From positions 4,092,001 through 4,156,000 of the forward strand of contig NZ_CP151802.1 in NCBI RefSeq assembly GCF_038446665.1: a DNA stretch of 64,000 bases. The letters run 5' to 3'. Below, piece by piece: positions 45,306 through 54,779 of the stretch. Below the pieces are notes generated by a model. The model ran no database searches, was not told the origin of the DNA, and was given only the letters and a program-made list of their open reading frames with translations. Source of the DNA: Lysobacter sp. FW306-1B-D06B (GTDB lineage Bacteria; Pseudomonadota; Gammaproteobacteria; Xanthomonadales; Xanthomonadaceae). Position 1 is the stretch's first letter; every line of letters begins with the position of its first letter. The position numbers and the translations under genes were made by a program.

Positions 45306-46277
45306 TTACTGGCGATTCGGCGCTTTCGCTTTCCACGCCGCCAGCAACACCGCCGCCGCCGCCGCCACGTTGAGGCTTTCCACCAGCCCCGTGCCGGGAA
45401 TCGACAGGCGCAGGTCGCACGCCGCCGCGAGTTCGCGGTCCATGCCCTCGCCTTCCGCGCCGAGCACGTACACCGTGCGCGCCTGCAACGGTGCGGCGAA
45501 CACGTCGTTGCCGCCCTTCACCACCGTCGCGGCCAGCGTGAAGCCGGCACTGCGCAGCTGGGCGATGGCGTTGTCCTCGCGGCCCAGGCGCACCAGCGGG
45601 ACCGCTTCGGCGCCGCCCTCGGCCACGCGCGCGGCGGCGCCGGAGAGCGACAGGTTCGAATGCTTCGGCAGCAGGATCGCCGACACGCCGAAGTGCGCGG
45701 CCGAGCGCAGGATCGCGCCGAAGTTGTGCGGATTGCCGACGCCGTCCAGCCAGATCGCGCACTGCGGACCGGCCGGCAGATCGCGCAGCCAGGTCGACAA
45801 CGACAGGGGTTCTTCGCGCAGCACGTCGGCGACGACGCCTTCGTGGTGGCTGCTGGCGGCCAGCTTGTGCAGGTCCAGTTCGTCCACCACGCGATAACCC
45901 ACGCGGTTGGCGACGCACCATTTCAGCAGCGGCTGCAACGCGGGAATGCGCGCTTCGGCCAGGTACAGCTTGCGGATTGCCTGCGGGCGGCGCGAGAACA
46001 CCGCGTGGATGGCGTTCAATCCGTAGAGACGAAGCTCGGCGGTGCGACGTTCGCGCCCGGGATGCGCGGCGTGCTCATCGCCGTGATCGTGGTCGTGGTG
46101 TTCGACGTGGGATTTGGCGTGCGCGGCGCGGTGCGTGGCGGCGCCTCGCTCGTGCTGCGTCTGCGCGGTGCGATCGGCGAAGCGTTCGTCGCGGCTGCGC
46201 ACGTTCGCACGCCCCCACGGTGCGTCGCCCGGTGTGCGCGGGCCGCGCGGCGGACGGTTGGGCGGATCATGGCGCAT
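45306..46277 (-). CDS. TrmH/SpoU-family RNA methyltransferase with His-rich N-terminus
   Basis: The C-terminal half is a SPOUT-fold RNA 2'-O-methyltransferase: motifs VGNPHNFGAILRSAAHFG, VYVLGAEGEGMDREL and IPGTGLVESLNVAAAAAVLL. The core resembles RlmB/TrmH proteins that methylate rRNA or tRNA; the exact target cannot be told. 323 residues include an unusual N-terminal 80 residues rich in Arg and with a HVEHHDHDHGDEHAAH stretch that could bind metal. The start overlaps the stop of the upstream acetyltransferase gene by 11 bases. Confidence 0.88.
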   Translation of the reverse strand: MRHDPPNRPPRGPRTPGDAPWGRANVRSRDERFADRTAQTQHERGAATHRAAHAKSHVEHHDHDHGDEHAAHPGRERRTAELRLYGLNAIHAVFSRRPQAIRKLYLAEARIPALQPLLKWCVANRVGYRVVDELDLHKLAASSHHEGVVADVLREEPLSLSTWLRDLPAGPQCAIWLDGVGNPHNFGAILRSAAHFGVSAILLPKHSNLSLSGAAARVAEGGAEAVPLVRLGREDNAIAQLRSAGFTLAATVVKGGNDVFAAPLQARTVYVLGAEGEGMDRELAAACDLRLSIPGTGLVESLNVAAAAAVLLAAWKAKAPNRQ

Positions 46278-46836
46278 CGGACAGACTCCTTCGTACTTTC
46301 GCGAACACGCGCATGTCGTGCGGTTCGCCGTTCTTCAACAGGGCGCAGCGGGCCAGGCCTTCTTCGGCGAAGCCGTTCTTCAGCAGCACGCGGGCGGATG
46401 CTTCGTTGGACGGCAGCACCGTCGCCTGCACGCGGTACAGCGACAGCGTCCGCATCAGCCACGGCACGTACAGCGCGACGACGCGCGTCATCAACCCCCT
46501 GCCCCAGCGCGCGTGGCCGAGCCAGTAACCCAGCTCCGCCGCATGACCGCGCTCGGCATCGCCGGGACGCGCACCGATGCCGCCGCAAGCTTCGCCATCG
46601 ACTTCGATGGCGAAGACGGGATCGCTCAGGTCGACCACGTCGCCGGCGAGGAAACGCTCGCCGTCCTGGCGCGTGTACGGGTGCGGGAAACGGCTGCTGA
46701 GTCCGCGCACGACGCGTGCGTCGTCGGCGTGGCGCAGCAGGGCGTCCAGGTCATCCCGGTGCCACGCGCGCAGGACGAAGCCGTCGCCGGACAGGCGCAG
46801 GGATTCGGCGTGGAAGCGCGGCAGGGCGGGGGGCAT
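46267..46836 (-). CDS. GNAT-family N-acetyltransferase (RimJ-like)
   Basis: The 189-residue product is a GNAT acetyltransferase of the RimJ/RimL branch: the core RAWHRDDLDALLRHADDARV, the acetyl-CoA site ARWGRGLMTRVVALYVPW and the C-terminal VLLKNGFAEEGL. These enzymes acetylate protein N-termini, amino acids or antibiotics; no specificity is clear. The frame extends upstream to 46983 through a repeat, so I chose ATG 46836. It overlaps the methyltransferase gene by 11 bases. Confidence 0.87.
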   Translation of the reverse strand: MPPALPRFHAESLRLSGDGFVLRAWHRDDLDALLRHADDARVVRGLSSRFPHPYTRQDGERFLAGDVVDLSDPVFAIEVDGEACGGIGARPGDAERGHAAELGYWLGHARWGRGLMTRVVALYVPWLMRTLSLYRVQATVLPSNEASARVLLKNGFAEEGLARCALLKNGEPHDMRVFAKVRRSLSDAP

Positions 46837-46921
46837 GCGCACAGGGTAACCGGGCGGGGCGCGGGAAACCGAAATGGGGTGTTCAGGGTGGCATTCGCCA
46901 ATACGTGGCGCCCACGGCCCA

Positions 46922-47039
46922 CCGTTCGTCCTGAGCGTAGGCGCGAAGCGCCGGAGTCGAAGGATGGACGGGTGGGGACGCATCCGGCCCGCCCGCCCTT
47001 CGACTTCGCGGCTACGCCGCTACGCTCAGGACGAACGGT
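46922..47039. repeat. Inverted repeat between the acetyltransferase and RND genes
   Basis: CCGTTCGTCCTGAGCGTAGG (46922-46941) faces CGCTACGCTCAGGACGAACG (47018-47037). It is the CGTTCGTCCTGAGCG family. The 251-base gap between 46837 and 47087 contains no gene; this is downstream of the RND pump and upstream of the acetyltransferase. Confidence 0.85.
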
Positions 47040-47087
47040 GAAACGCGCCGGCCTCTTCCAATCCTTGCAGCCGGCGCTCCAGGCCCT

Positions 47088-50000
47088 TTACGCGTGCCCA
47101 CCCACCGACGGCGTGCTCGCTTCCAGCTTCTCCAGCTCCTGCGCCACCGCCTCGGGCGAACGCGTGTAGCGGGCCAGCAGCACGTAGAACGCCGGCACCA
47201 CGAACAGCGACAGCAGCGTGGAGAACGACACGCCGAAGATCACCACGATGCCGATCGTCGCGCGGCTGGCCGAGCCCGGACCGCCGGCCAGCACCAGCGG
47301 AATCGCGCCGACCACCGTCGCGATGGAGGTCATCAGGATCGGGCGCAGGCGCACCGTCGAGGCTTCGACGATCGCCTCGCGGATGCTGCGTCCTTCATCG
47401 CGCAACTGATTGGCGAATTCCACGATCAGGATGCCGTTCTTCGCCGCCAGGCCCACCAGCATCACGATGCCGATCTGACTGAACAGATTGAGCGTTCCGC
47501 CGGTGACCGCCAGGCCAATGAGCGCGCCGAGCACGCCCAGCGGCACCGTCAGCATGATCACGAACGGATGGATGAAGCTCTCGAACTGCGCGGCGAGCAC
47601 GAGGTACACGACGAGCAACGCCAGGGTGAAGGTCAGCAGCACCGCGCCGCCGGCCTGGATGTACTCGCGCGATTCGCCCTTCCAGTCGATCTGCGCGTGT
47701 TCGGGCAGCTCGGTGCGGACGCTGTCCTCCAGCCACTTGATCGCCTCGCCCAGCGGATAGCCCGGCGTGAGACCGGCGCTGATGGTGATCGCACGCAGGC
47801 GGTTGAAGCGGTTGAGGCTGCCCGGCTCGGCCAGCTCGCGCAGCGTCACCAGGTTCGACAGCGGAATCAGCGCACCGTCGCGCGCACGCACCTGGATCGC
47901 GGCGAGGTCCGCCGGCGAGGCGCGCAGTTCGCGGTCGGACTGCACGATCACGTCGTACTCCTCGCCGTTCTGCACGAAGGTGGTGACGCGGCGGCTGCCC
48001 ATCATGGTTTCCAGCGCGTGGCCGATGTCGGTCACCGGCACGCCCAGGTCGGCGGCGCGCTGGCGGTCGATCTCCACGCGCATCTGCGGGCGCGTTTCCT
48101 TGTAGTCCGAATCGACCGAGAAGAAGCCCGGGTTGGATTCCATCTTCGCGATCAGCTTGTCGCGCCACTGCGCGAGTTCCGCGTACTCCGGCCCGCCCAG
48201 CACGATGTTGATCGGCTGGCCGCGCGTGCGCACCAGGCCGCCGGAGACCTGCGGCATCGCGCGCACGCCGGGCAGCTTGCCCAGTTCGCCGCGCAGCGAA
48301 TCGGCGACCTGCGCGGTGGCGACGTCGCGGTCCTTCCAGTCCTGCAGGAATACCGCGATGCGGCCGGTGTGCATTTCCTCGCTGGCGCCGAAACCGCCCG
48401 GCACGCGCGGGTTGTAGCGCTGGATCACCTGGCCCTTGCCGGTGTGCGCGGCGACGATCTTTTCGACCTGCTGCACCTGGCCGACGGTGTAGTCGAAGCC
48501 GGCGCCTTCAGGGCCCTGGATGGTGATCTGGAACGAACCGCGGTCTTCGGCCGGCGCGAGTTCCGACGGCACCAGCTTGAGCAGCAGCGCGCTGACGATG
48601 ATCGTGCCGACCATCACGCCGCCGACGATCAGGAGCAACTGCAACGGCGTGCGATTGGTCGTGCGCGACAGCAGGCTGCCATAGCGCTTGCCGATGCCGG
48701 CCAGCCGCGCGTTGACCCAGCGGTTGACGAAGTTCGACTTCTCCTGGCTGTGCGGACGCACCAGCTTGGAGGACATCATCGGCGTCAGCGTCAGCGCGAC
48801 GAAGGCGGAAATCGCGACCGCGCCGGCCAGTGCCACCGACAACTCGCGGAACAGGCGCCCGGTGTTGCCCTGCATGAAGCCCACCGGCAGGAACACCGCC
48901 ACCAGGACCGCCGTGGTGGCGATCACCGCGAACGCCACCTGCTGCGTGCCGCGCTTGGCCGCGACCAGGCGCGGTTCGCCCAGGTCAACACGGCGCTGGA
49001 TGTTCTCCAGCACGACGATCGCATCGTCCACCACCAGGCCGATGCACAACACCAGCGCCAGCAGCGTGAGCAGGTTGATCGAGAAACCGAACAGGTACAG
49101 CGGAATGAACGCTGCGATCAAACACACCGGCACTGTCACCGCCGGAATGATCGCGGCGCGGAAGCTGCCCAGGAACAGCCAGATCACGAGCAGCACCAGC
49201 ACGATCGCTTCGACCAGCGTGTGGTACACGCGCTCCACGGCCGATTCGATGAACACCGTGGTGTCGAAGGCGACGAAGATCTTGGTGCCTTCGGGCAGCG
49301 TCTTCTGGATCTGCTCGGCCGCGGCGCGGGCCGCGCGCGCGACGTCGAGCGAGTTCGCCGTGGAGGTCTTGACGATGCCCAGTCCGACGTTGGGCTCGCC
49401 GTTGCTGCGGTAGTACGCGCGGCGCTCGGCGGAGGCCAGTTCGATGCGCGACACATCGCCCAGCCGCACGATGTAACCGTCGGTGCCCTTGCCCAGCGGG
49501 ATCTGCGCGAAGTCTTCCGGCTTCTGGTAGCTGCGCGCCACGCGCAGGGTGAAATCGCGCGCATTGGATTCGATGCGGCCGGCGGGAAGTTCGACGTTCT
49601 CCGCTTCCAGTGCGCTTTCCACGTCGTTGACGGTGATGCCGCGCGCAGCCAACGCGTCGCGGTCCAGCCAGATGCGCATCGCATAGCGCTGCTGGCCGCC
49701 GATGCGCACCTGCGCCACGCCGTCCACGGACGACAGGCGGTCGACCACGTAGCGCTCCGCGTAGTCGGACAGCTGCAGCGTGTCCATGCGCGTGGAGCTC
49801 ATGTTGAGCCACAGGATCGGATCGGCGTCGGCCTCGACCTTTTCGACCTGCGGCGGATCGGCCTCTTCCGGCAGGCGGTTGGTGACGCGGCTGACCGCGT
49901 CGCGCACGTCGTTGGCGGCAGCCTCGATCTCGCGCGAGAGCGTGAACTCGATGCTGATCGACGCGCGGCCGTTGACGCTGCGCGATTCGATCGTCTCGAT

Positions 50001-50228
50001 GCCCTCGATGCCGGCCAGCGCGTCTTCCAGGATCTGGGTGATGCGCGTTTCCACCACCGCCGCCGAGGCGCCGGGGTAGTTCACGTCCACCGAGACGATG
50101 GGCGGGTCGATCGCGGGCAGTTCGCGCAGGGTCAGGCGCGAGAAGGCCATCACGCCCAGCACGATGATGAGCAGGCTCATCACCGTGGCGAACACGGGAC
50201 GGCGGATCGAGAGATCGGACAGGTTCAT
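47088..50228 (-). CDS. RND-family efflux transporter, inner-membrane pump
   Basis: This is a 1046-residue resistance-nodulation-division pump, the usual length, with about 12 membrane helices and two large periplasmic loops. The proton-relay motif is in LCIGLVVDDAIVVLENI. N-terminal DLSIRRPVFATVMSLLIIVL and C-terminal LVGLAAKNGILIVEFANQLR are typical of the MexK/MdtB-like branch that exports hydrophobic drugs. Which substrates is unknown. It starts 16 bases after the adaptor gene; no outer-membrane channel gene follows. The upstream M at 50363 is shadow of the adaptor. Confidence 0.94.
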   Translation of the reverse strand: MNLSDLSIRRPVFATVMSLLIIVLGVMAFSRLTLRELPAIDPPIVSVDVNYPGASAAVVETRITQILEDALAGIEGIETIESRSVNGRASISIEFTLSREIEAAANDVRDAVSRVTNRLPEEADPPQVEKVEADADPILWLNMSSTRMDTLQLSDYAERYVVDRLSSVDGVAQVRIGGQQRYAMRIWLDRDALAARGITVNDVESALEAENVELPAGRIESNARDFTLRVARSYQKPEDFAQIPLGKGTDGYIVRLGDVSRIELASAERRAYYRSNGEPNVGLGIVKTSTANSLDVARAARAAAEQIQKTLPEGTKIFVAFDTTVFIESAVERVYHTLVEAIVLVLLVIWLFLGSFRAAIIPAVTVPVCLIAAFIPLYLFGFSINLLTLLALVLCIGLVVDDAIVVLENIQRRVDLGEPRLVAAKRGTQQVAFAVIATTAVLVAVFLPVGFMQGNTGRLFRELSVALAGAVAISAFVALTLTPMMSSKLVRPHSQEKSNFVNRWVNARLAGIGKRYGSLLSRTTNRTPLQLLLIVGGVMVGTIIVSALLLKLVPSELAPAEDRGSFQITIQGPEGAGFDYTVGQVQQVEKIVAAHTGKGQVIQRYNPRVPGGFGASEEMHTGRIAVFLQDWKDRDVATAQVADSLRGELGKLPGVRAMPQVSGGLVRTRGQPINIVLGGPEYAELAQWRDKLIAKMESNPGFFSVDSDYKETRPQMRVEIDRQRAADLGVPVTDIGHALETMMGSRRVTTFVQNGEEYDVIVQSDRELRASPADLAAIQVRARDGALIPLSNLVTLRELAEPGSLNRFNRLRAITISAGLTPGYPLGEAIKWLEDSVRTELPEHAQIDWKGESREYIQAGGAVLLTFTLALLVVYLVLAAQFESFIHPFVIMLTVPLGVLGALIGLAVTGGTLNLFSQIGIVMLVGLAAKNGILIVEFANQLRDEGRSIREAIVEASTVRLRPILMTSIATVVGAIPLVLAGGPGSASRATIGIVVIFGVSFSTLLSLFVVPAFYVLLARYTRSPEAVAQELEKLEASTPSVGGHA

Positions 50229-50244
50229 GGCATGACCTCCGGCG

Positions 50245-51348
50245 TCAGCCGGCCTTCGCCGAGCCGACCTCGCCTGCCGGCGGCTGGTCGCCCTTGGCGT
50301 CGACGATGCGTGCGCCCGCGCGCAGCTTGCCCGTGCCGTCGACCACGATGCGGTCGCCGACATTGAGTCCCTGGGTGACTTCGGCCAGCCCCTCGCGGCG
50401 GCTGCCGACCTTCACGTCCACGCGTTCGACCGACGAATCGGGCTTGACGCGGTAGACGAACGAATCGCTGCCGACCTGCACGATGGAGATTTCCGGCACC
50501 AGCAGCGCCTGGCGTTCCGGGCGCGAGAGCGTGATCTGCACCAGCATGCCCGGGCGCAGCGCGCGGTCGGGATTGGCGAAGTCGCCGCGCACCACCACCG
50601 AGCGGGTGGACTCGTCGATGCGGGCATCGATCGTGCTGACCTGGCCTTCGAACGCCCGGCCCGGATAGGCCGCGCTGGTGCCGCTGACCTTCTGGCCGAC
50701 GGCGAGCACGGCGAGCAGGGCCTCCGGCACCGGGAAGTCGACGTAGACGCGGGCCGTGTCGTCGAGCGTGGCGATGGCCGTGCCCGGCGTGACCAGCGCG
50801 CCCGGGCTGACCTGGCGGATGCCGAGCACGCCGCCGAACGGCGCGCGGATCACGCGGTCGCCGATGTCGGCGCGCATCTGCGCCATGCGTGCGCGGGCGG
50901 CGTCGCGGATGGCGCGCTGGGTATCGAGCTGCGAGCGCGCGATGAGCTGCTGGCCGGCCAGTTCGGTCTGGCGCTGGTAGAGCTTGTCGGCTTCGTTCGC
51001 GGTGGCTTGCGCCTGCTCGAACGCAGCCTGCTGCTGGCGACCGGTGAGCGTGACCAGCGGCGCGCCCGCGGCCACCACGTCGCCGCTTTCGAAATGCACC
51101 TTCTCCACCGTCTCGCTGACCTTGGCGGTGACGGTGATGGATTCGCGCGCTTTCACGTTGCCCAGCGCCAGCACCGTGTCGCTGAAGGGCTGCATGCGGA
51201 CCTGCTGCGTCGTCACCGGGATCGGGCGATCGCCGCCGTCCCTGCGCGCCTCGGCTCCGTTGCTGCCGCAGGCGGTGACCGCACCGGCGAGCATCAGCAC
51301 GATACTGGCGCGAATGGCGCGGGAGCAGAATCTGAAACCAGGTCGCAT
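50245..51348 (-). CDS. RND efflux periplasmic adaptor lipoprotein
   Basis: This is the membrane-fusion protein that links the RND pump to an outer-membrane channel. The 367-residue product has a lipoprotein signal (SIVLMLAGAVTACGS, Cys at about residue 27), lipoyl-like halves (VSETVEKVHFESGDVVAAGA and APFGGVLGIRQVSPGALVTP), a helical hairpin, and the beta-barrel domain. It is the first gene of the two-gene operon. ATG 51348 was taken because it keeps the lipobox near the N-terminus. No regulator is seen beside it. Confidence 0.9.
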   Translation of the reverse strand: MRPGFRFCSRAIRASIVLMLAGAVTACGSNGAEARRDGGDRPIPVTTQQVRMQPFSDTVLALGNVKARESITVTAKVSETVEKVHFESGDVVAAGAPLVTLTGRQQQAAFEQAQATANEADKLYQRQTELAGQQLIARSQLDTQRAIRDAARARMAQMRADIGDRVIRAPFGGVLGIRQVSPGALVTPGTAIATLDDTARVYVDFPVPEALLAVLAVGQKVSGTSAAYPGRAFEGQVSTIDARIDESTRSVVVRGDFANPDRALRPGMLVQITLSRPERQALLVPEISIVQVGSDSFVYRVKPDSSVERVDVKVGSRREGLAEVTQGLNVGDRIVVDGTGKLRAGARIVDAKGDQPPAGEVGSAKAG

Positions 51349-51655
51349 GCGGCTCTCTACAGTGGGACGGCGTTTGCCTAAACCGGTGGATTCTAGCGGT
51401 CGAGTATCAACGCCTGCGTGGCCCATTGGTTGACAACACATTACGCACAGCGGGGCCAGGGGTCAGAAGGTGAATACCGTCCCGGATGGCCGGTTCGCCC
51501 CGCGGGTGCCGTCCGAACTGGATTTGAAGCCCGACTGTGGCACTCTCCGGTGACGGTCTCGTGCATGCCCGCGACCTGCGCCGCGACCCGGCCCTGAGGG
51601 CCCTGCCGCCGCCCGACTTCCCCGCCCACGCCCTTCAGCGCCCAGGAGTCGTCCC

Positions 51656-52612
51656 ATGATCCATGACAGCATCCTCGACACCATCGGCCGCACCCCGGTG
51701 GTCCGACTGCACCGCCTCGCACCGTCGAACGTGACGCTTTACGTCAAGGTCGAAGCCTTCAATCCCGGTGGCTCGGTCAAGGACCGCCTTGCGCTGGCGA
51801 TCATTCTGGACGCCGAAGCGCGCGGCCAGCTCAAGCCGGGCGATACGGTGATCGAAGCCACCTCGGGCAATACCGGCGTCGCGCTGGCGATGGTCTGCGC
51901 GGCGCGCGGCTACAAGTTCGTCGCGGTGATGAGCGATTCGTTCTCGATGGAGCGCCGCAAGCTGATGCGCGCCTACGGCGCCAAGCTGATCCTCACCCCC
52001 GCCGCCGAACGCGGCAGCGGCATGGTGCGGCGTGCGCAGGAACTGGCCGACAAGCACGGTTGGTTCCTCGCGCGGCAGTTCACCAACCCGGCCAATCCCG
52101 CCTATCACCGGCAGACCACGGCGGCGGAAATCCTGCGCGATTTCGCCGGTCGCCGGCTCGATCATTTCGTCACCGGCTGGGGCACGGGCGGCACGCTGAC
52201 CGGTGTGGGCGAAGTGCTGCGCGTCGCCAGGCCCGAAGTGCGCGTGACCACCTGCGAACCGGCGGGCGCATCGCTGCTGGCCGGCAAGGAATGGCAGCCG
52301 CACAAGATCCAGGGCTGGACGCCGGACTTCGTGCCGGAGGTGCTCAATCGCGATGTCGCCGACGCGATCCTGCCGATCGACGACGTCACCGCGCGCGACA
52401 CCGCGCGTCGCCTCGCCGTGGAGGAAGGCATCTTCGTCGGCATTTCGGCCGGCGCCACGGCCGCCGCGGCGCTGGAAGTGGCGCGTAATGCGGACGAAGG
52501 CGCGGTGATCCTGGCGATGCTGCCCGACACCGGCGAGCGTTATCTGTCGACGTTCCTCTTCGAGGGCGTCAACGAGGGCTCCGACGACGAGTGGCTGGCG
52601 TCGTTGAAGTAG
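51656..52612 (+). CDS. Cysteine synthase (CysK/CysM family)
   Basis: This PLP enzyme makes cysteine from O-acetylserine and sulfide (CysK) or thiosulfate (CysM). The 318-residue product has the PLP lysine at residue 42 (NPGGSVKDR), the substrate loop TSGNTGVALAM (residues 69-79) and the PLP phosphate site GTGGTLTGVGE. The MLPDTGERYLST segment favours CysK. Arg/Lys patterns that split CysK from CysM need an alignment. It is a single-gene unit with 308 bases separating it from the divergent efflux operon. Confidence 0.92.
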   Translation: MIHDSILDTIGRTPVVRLHRLAPSNVTLYVKVEAFNPGGSVKDRLALAIILDAEARGQLKPGDTVIEATSGNTGVALAMVCAARGYKFVAVMSDSFSMERRKLMRAYGAKLILTPAAERGSGMVRRAQELADKHGWFLARQFTNPANPAYHRQTTAAEILRDFAGRRLDHFVTGWGTGGTLTGVGEVLRVARPEVRVTTCEPAGASLLAGKEWQPHKIQGWTPDFVPEVLNRDVADAILPIDDVTARDTARRLAVEEGIFVGISAGATAAAALEVARNADEGAVILAMLPDTGERYLSTFLFEGVNEGSDDEWLASLK

Positions 52613-52759
52613 CGGTCGGTTCGCAGGGTGCTCCGGGTTCCGCGACCCGGAGCCGTTGCCCGTCTGCTCGTCATGGCCGGGCGCGTGGCAGCCTGGGTCC
52701 CGTCATTCGCCGGGATGACGGCCATTGCGAATGACACCTCCCGAGCCCCGACTGCGCCC

Positions 52760-53272
52760 ATGCCCATCGACGTCATCCAGGCCGACATCACCACGCTCGA
52801 CGTTGACGCCATCGTCAACGCCGCCAACGAGACCTTGCTCGGCGGTGGCGGCGTGGACGGTGCGATCCATCGCGCGGCCGGGCCCGGGCTGCTCGGCGAA
52901 TGCCGGGCGTTGCCGGAAGTGCGACCCGGTGTGCGCTGTCCGACCGGCGAGGCGCGTATCACGGGCGGGCATCGGTTGCCCGCGCGGTTCGTGATCCACA
53001 CGGTCGGGCCGGTATGGCGCGGTGGCGATTCGGGCGAACCGGAGCGGCTTGCGGCCTGCTACCGGGCTTCATTTCGATTGGCCGACGAGCATGGCCTCGC
53101 GTCCATCGCGTTTCCGGCGATCAGCTGCGGTGTCTACGGCTATCCGCCGGAACGGGCGGTGCCGATCGCCGTCGCCGCGGCGCGGGCGTGGGTGGATGTC
53201 GGCGACCGGCGGGTGACCTTCGCCTGCTTCGGTGCGGCGATGGCGGATCTTTATCGTCGCGCGTTGGCTTGA
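52760..53272 (+). CDS. Macro-domain O-acetyl-ADP-ribose deacetylase
   Basis: A 170-residue single macro domain of the YmdB/MacroD type: [20 protein letters not shown] is the ADP-ribose-binding and catalytic loop, followed by [13 protein letters not shown]. These enzymes hydrolyse O-acetyl-ADP-ribose or remove ADP-ribose from proteins. The frame is open from 52628, but the earlier part is repeat-like (it includes CGTCATTCGCCGGGATGACG at about 52700), so ATG 52760 was chosen. It stands alone. Confidence 0.92.
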   Translation: MPIDVIQADITTLDVDAIVNAANETLLGGGGVDGAIHRAAGPGLLGECRALPEVRPGVRCPTGEARITGGHRLPARFVIHTVGPVWRGGDSGEPERLAACYRASFRLADEHGLASIAFPAISCGVYGYPPERAVPIAVAAARAWVDVGDRRVTFACFGAAMADLYRRALA

Positions 53273-53290
53273 CCTTGCCTCCCAACTTGC

Positions 53291-53355
53291 CTCCCTCCCC
53301 TGCTTGCAGGGGAGGGTTGGGGAGGGGTTGCGATGCCGCGAAGCGGCGAGCTCGC
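53291..53355. repeat. CCCTCCCCTGC half element before the nap operon end
   Basis: CTCCCTCCCCTGCTTGCAGG with its hairpin arm and TTGGGGAGGGGTTGCGA (53291-53333), then GCGAAGCGGCGAGCTCGCC. The left half of the repeat is present but the opposing half is missing. The rest of the 289-base gap 53273-53561 has CCATGGATGGC-like and CTTCGCTTCGCAAG palindromes; no gene is seen. Confidence 0.8.
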
Positions 53356-53561
53356 CCCGTCACGAAGGTACGGGCTTCGACGGGGTCGTCGCTGCAATCC
53401 ATGGCGTCGCGCCTTCGCGGCTGTGCCGCCGAGGCGATGACTTCGATGAGGTTATGGCTGCCGTCCGTGGCGTCACGCCGCCCGCTTCGGATCGCCCTGC
53501 CCGATCATCCATGGCCGGTCGTGAGCCGGTGCGCGAAGCTTCGCTTCGCAAGCGCGCCGCC

Positions 53562-54158
53562 TCACCCCTGCGGCACCCCCGCCATGTCGGGCAACTGATG
53601 CGCCACGCCCTTGTGGCAATCGATGCACGTCTTCTCGCGCGTGAACAACCAGCGCTTGTGGATCTGCGCCGCGCGCGATCCCTGTCGCGTGAGGTCCATC
53701 GACTCGTAGTCGTGGCAGTTGCGGCACTCCAGCGAATCGTTCGCCTTCAGGCGCGACCATTCGTGCATCGCCAGTTCCAGTCGGTGGTCGAGGAACTTCT
53801 CACGCGTGTTCACCGTGCCGAAGATCTTGCCCCAGACCTCCTTCGACGCCTGCATCTTGCGAGCGATCTTGTCCGTCCACTGGTGCGGGACGTGGCAGTC
53901 CGGGCACGTCGCGCGCACGCCGGAGCGATTGCTGTAGTGGATGGTCGTCTTCAGCTCCTGGAACACGTTGTCGTGCATCTCATGGCAGCTGGTGCAGAAC
54001 TTCTCCGTATTCGTCGCCTCCAGCGCGGTGTTGAACCCGCCCCAGAAGAAGATGCCCGCCAGGAATCCCGCCGCGACCAGGAAGCCCAGGCTGTAGTGCA
54101 CGCTGGGCCGTCGCAGCGTGAGCCAGTACGGTTGGAGCCACTCCCACAGGCGACGCAT
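53562..54158 (-). CDS. napC: Periplasmic nitrate reductase electron donor NapC
   Basis: NapC is a membrane-anchored tetrahaem cytochrome that passes electrons from quinol to NapAB. The 198-residue product has one membrane helix (about residues 22-43) and four CxxCH haem sites starting at Cys55, Cys85, Cys145 and Cys178. This matches the NapC/NirT family. ATG 54158 overlaps the napB stop (TGATG). It is the last gene of the nap operon. Confidence 0.95.
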   Translation of the reverse strand: MRRLWEWLQPYWLTLRRPSVHYSLGFLVAAGFLAGIFFWGGFNTALEATNTEKFCTSCHEMHDNVFQELKTTIHYSNRSGVRATCPDCHVPHQWTDKIARKMQASKEVWGKIFGTVNTREKFLDHRLELAMHEWSRLKANDSLECRNCHDYESMDLTRQGSRAAQIHKRWLFTREKTCIDCHKGVAHQLPDMAGVPQG

Positions 54159-54769
54159 CACTGCGTCCTCTCCGCCGCTTCGGCGGTCGACGTGCCCGCC
54201 TCGGCGGCCGCCAGCACCGCGTCGATGTCCTGGAACGTGTTGCCGACCAGCAACGGTGCATCGGTCTGCACCACGTGGCACTGGTTGCAGAAGTAGCGGC
54301 GCGGAGAAATCGACGCGAGGAACTGGTCGTCGCGGTCCATGTAGTGCGTCACGCTGACCGGCGGCGCCTGGAACTTCTCCGCATTCGCGCGCGCGTGGCA
54401 GAGCATGCAGCGGTTGGAGTTCTTGTCGACCTGATAGCCATCGATGGCGTGCGGAATCGTCGGCGGCTGCATCGGGTAGGCGCGCACGCGCCTGACATCC
54501 GCGTTCTGCACGCGCCACAGCGGCTGCGGTGCGGCTTCCTGGTCCACCGGTATGCCGCGACGCAGTCCGTCGAGCTGGCGCAGGTCGGTACGGCCCAGCG
54601 CGGAATCGGCGCGCGCGGGCTGCGTGGCGGCCACCTCGCGCGGGCGTTCATGCTTCTTTTCGTCGGCACGGCCGAACAGCCAGCCGGCGATGAACACCAG
54701 CACCATCAAGCCCACCGTGATCCCACCGGCGATCCACAGCGGTCGGTTGCGCGTGAATGAGTTGCTCAT
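54158..54769 (-). CDS. napB: Periplasmic nitrate reductase dihaem subunit NapB
   Basis: NapB takes electrons from NapC and gives them to NapA. The 203-residue product has an N-terminal membrane helix (about residues 11-32), which may be an uncleaved signal, and two CxxCH haem sites at Cys121 (CMLCH) and Cys161 (CNQCH). His residues for sixth ligands are at HYMD and HAID. It overlaps napC and follows napA by 10 bases. Confidence 0.95.
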   Translation of the reverse strand: MSNSFTRNRPLWIAGGITVGLMVLVFIAGWLFGRADEKKHERPREVAATQPARADSALGRTDLRQLDGLRRGIPVDQEAAPQPLWRVQNADVRRVRAYPMQPPTIPHAIDGYQVDKNSNRCMLCHARANAEKFQAPPVSVTHYMDRDDQFLASISPRRYFCNQCHVVQTDAPLLVGNTFQDIDAVLAAAEAGTSTAEAAERTQ

Positions 54770-54779
54770 GGCATCGCTC

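Noticed and set aside
47094..50366. 1090-codon plus-strand ORF opposite the RND pump
   Set aside because: Antisense shadow; the translation is His/Arg/Asp/Gln-rich with no domain.
52630..52653. Terminator after cysteine synthase
   Set aside because: GCTCCGGGT/ACCCGGAGC forms a stem, but no T-tract follows it.
2569..53355. Repeats as possible CRISPR arrays
   Set aside because: The repeats are palindromic and dispersed, without regular unique spacers or cas genes.
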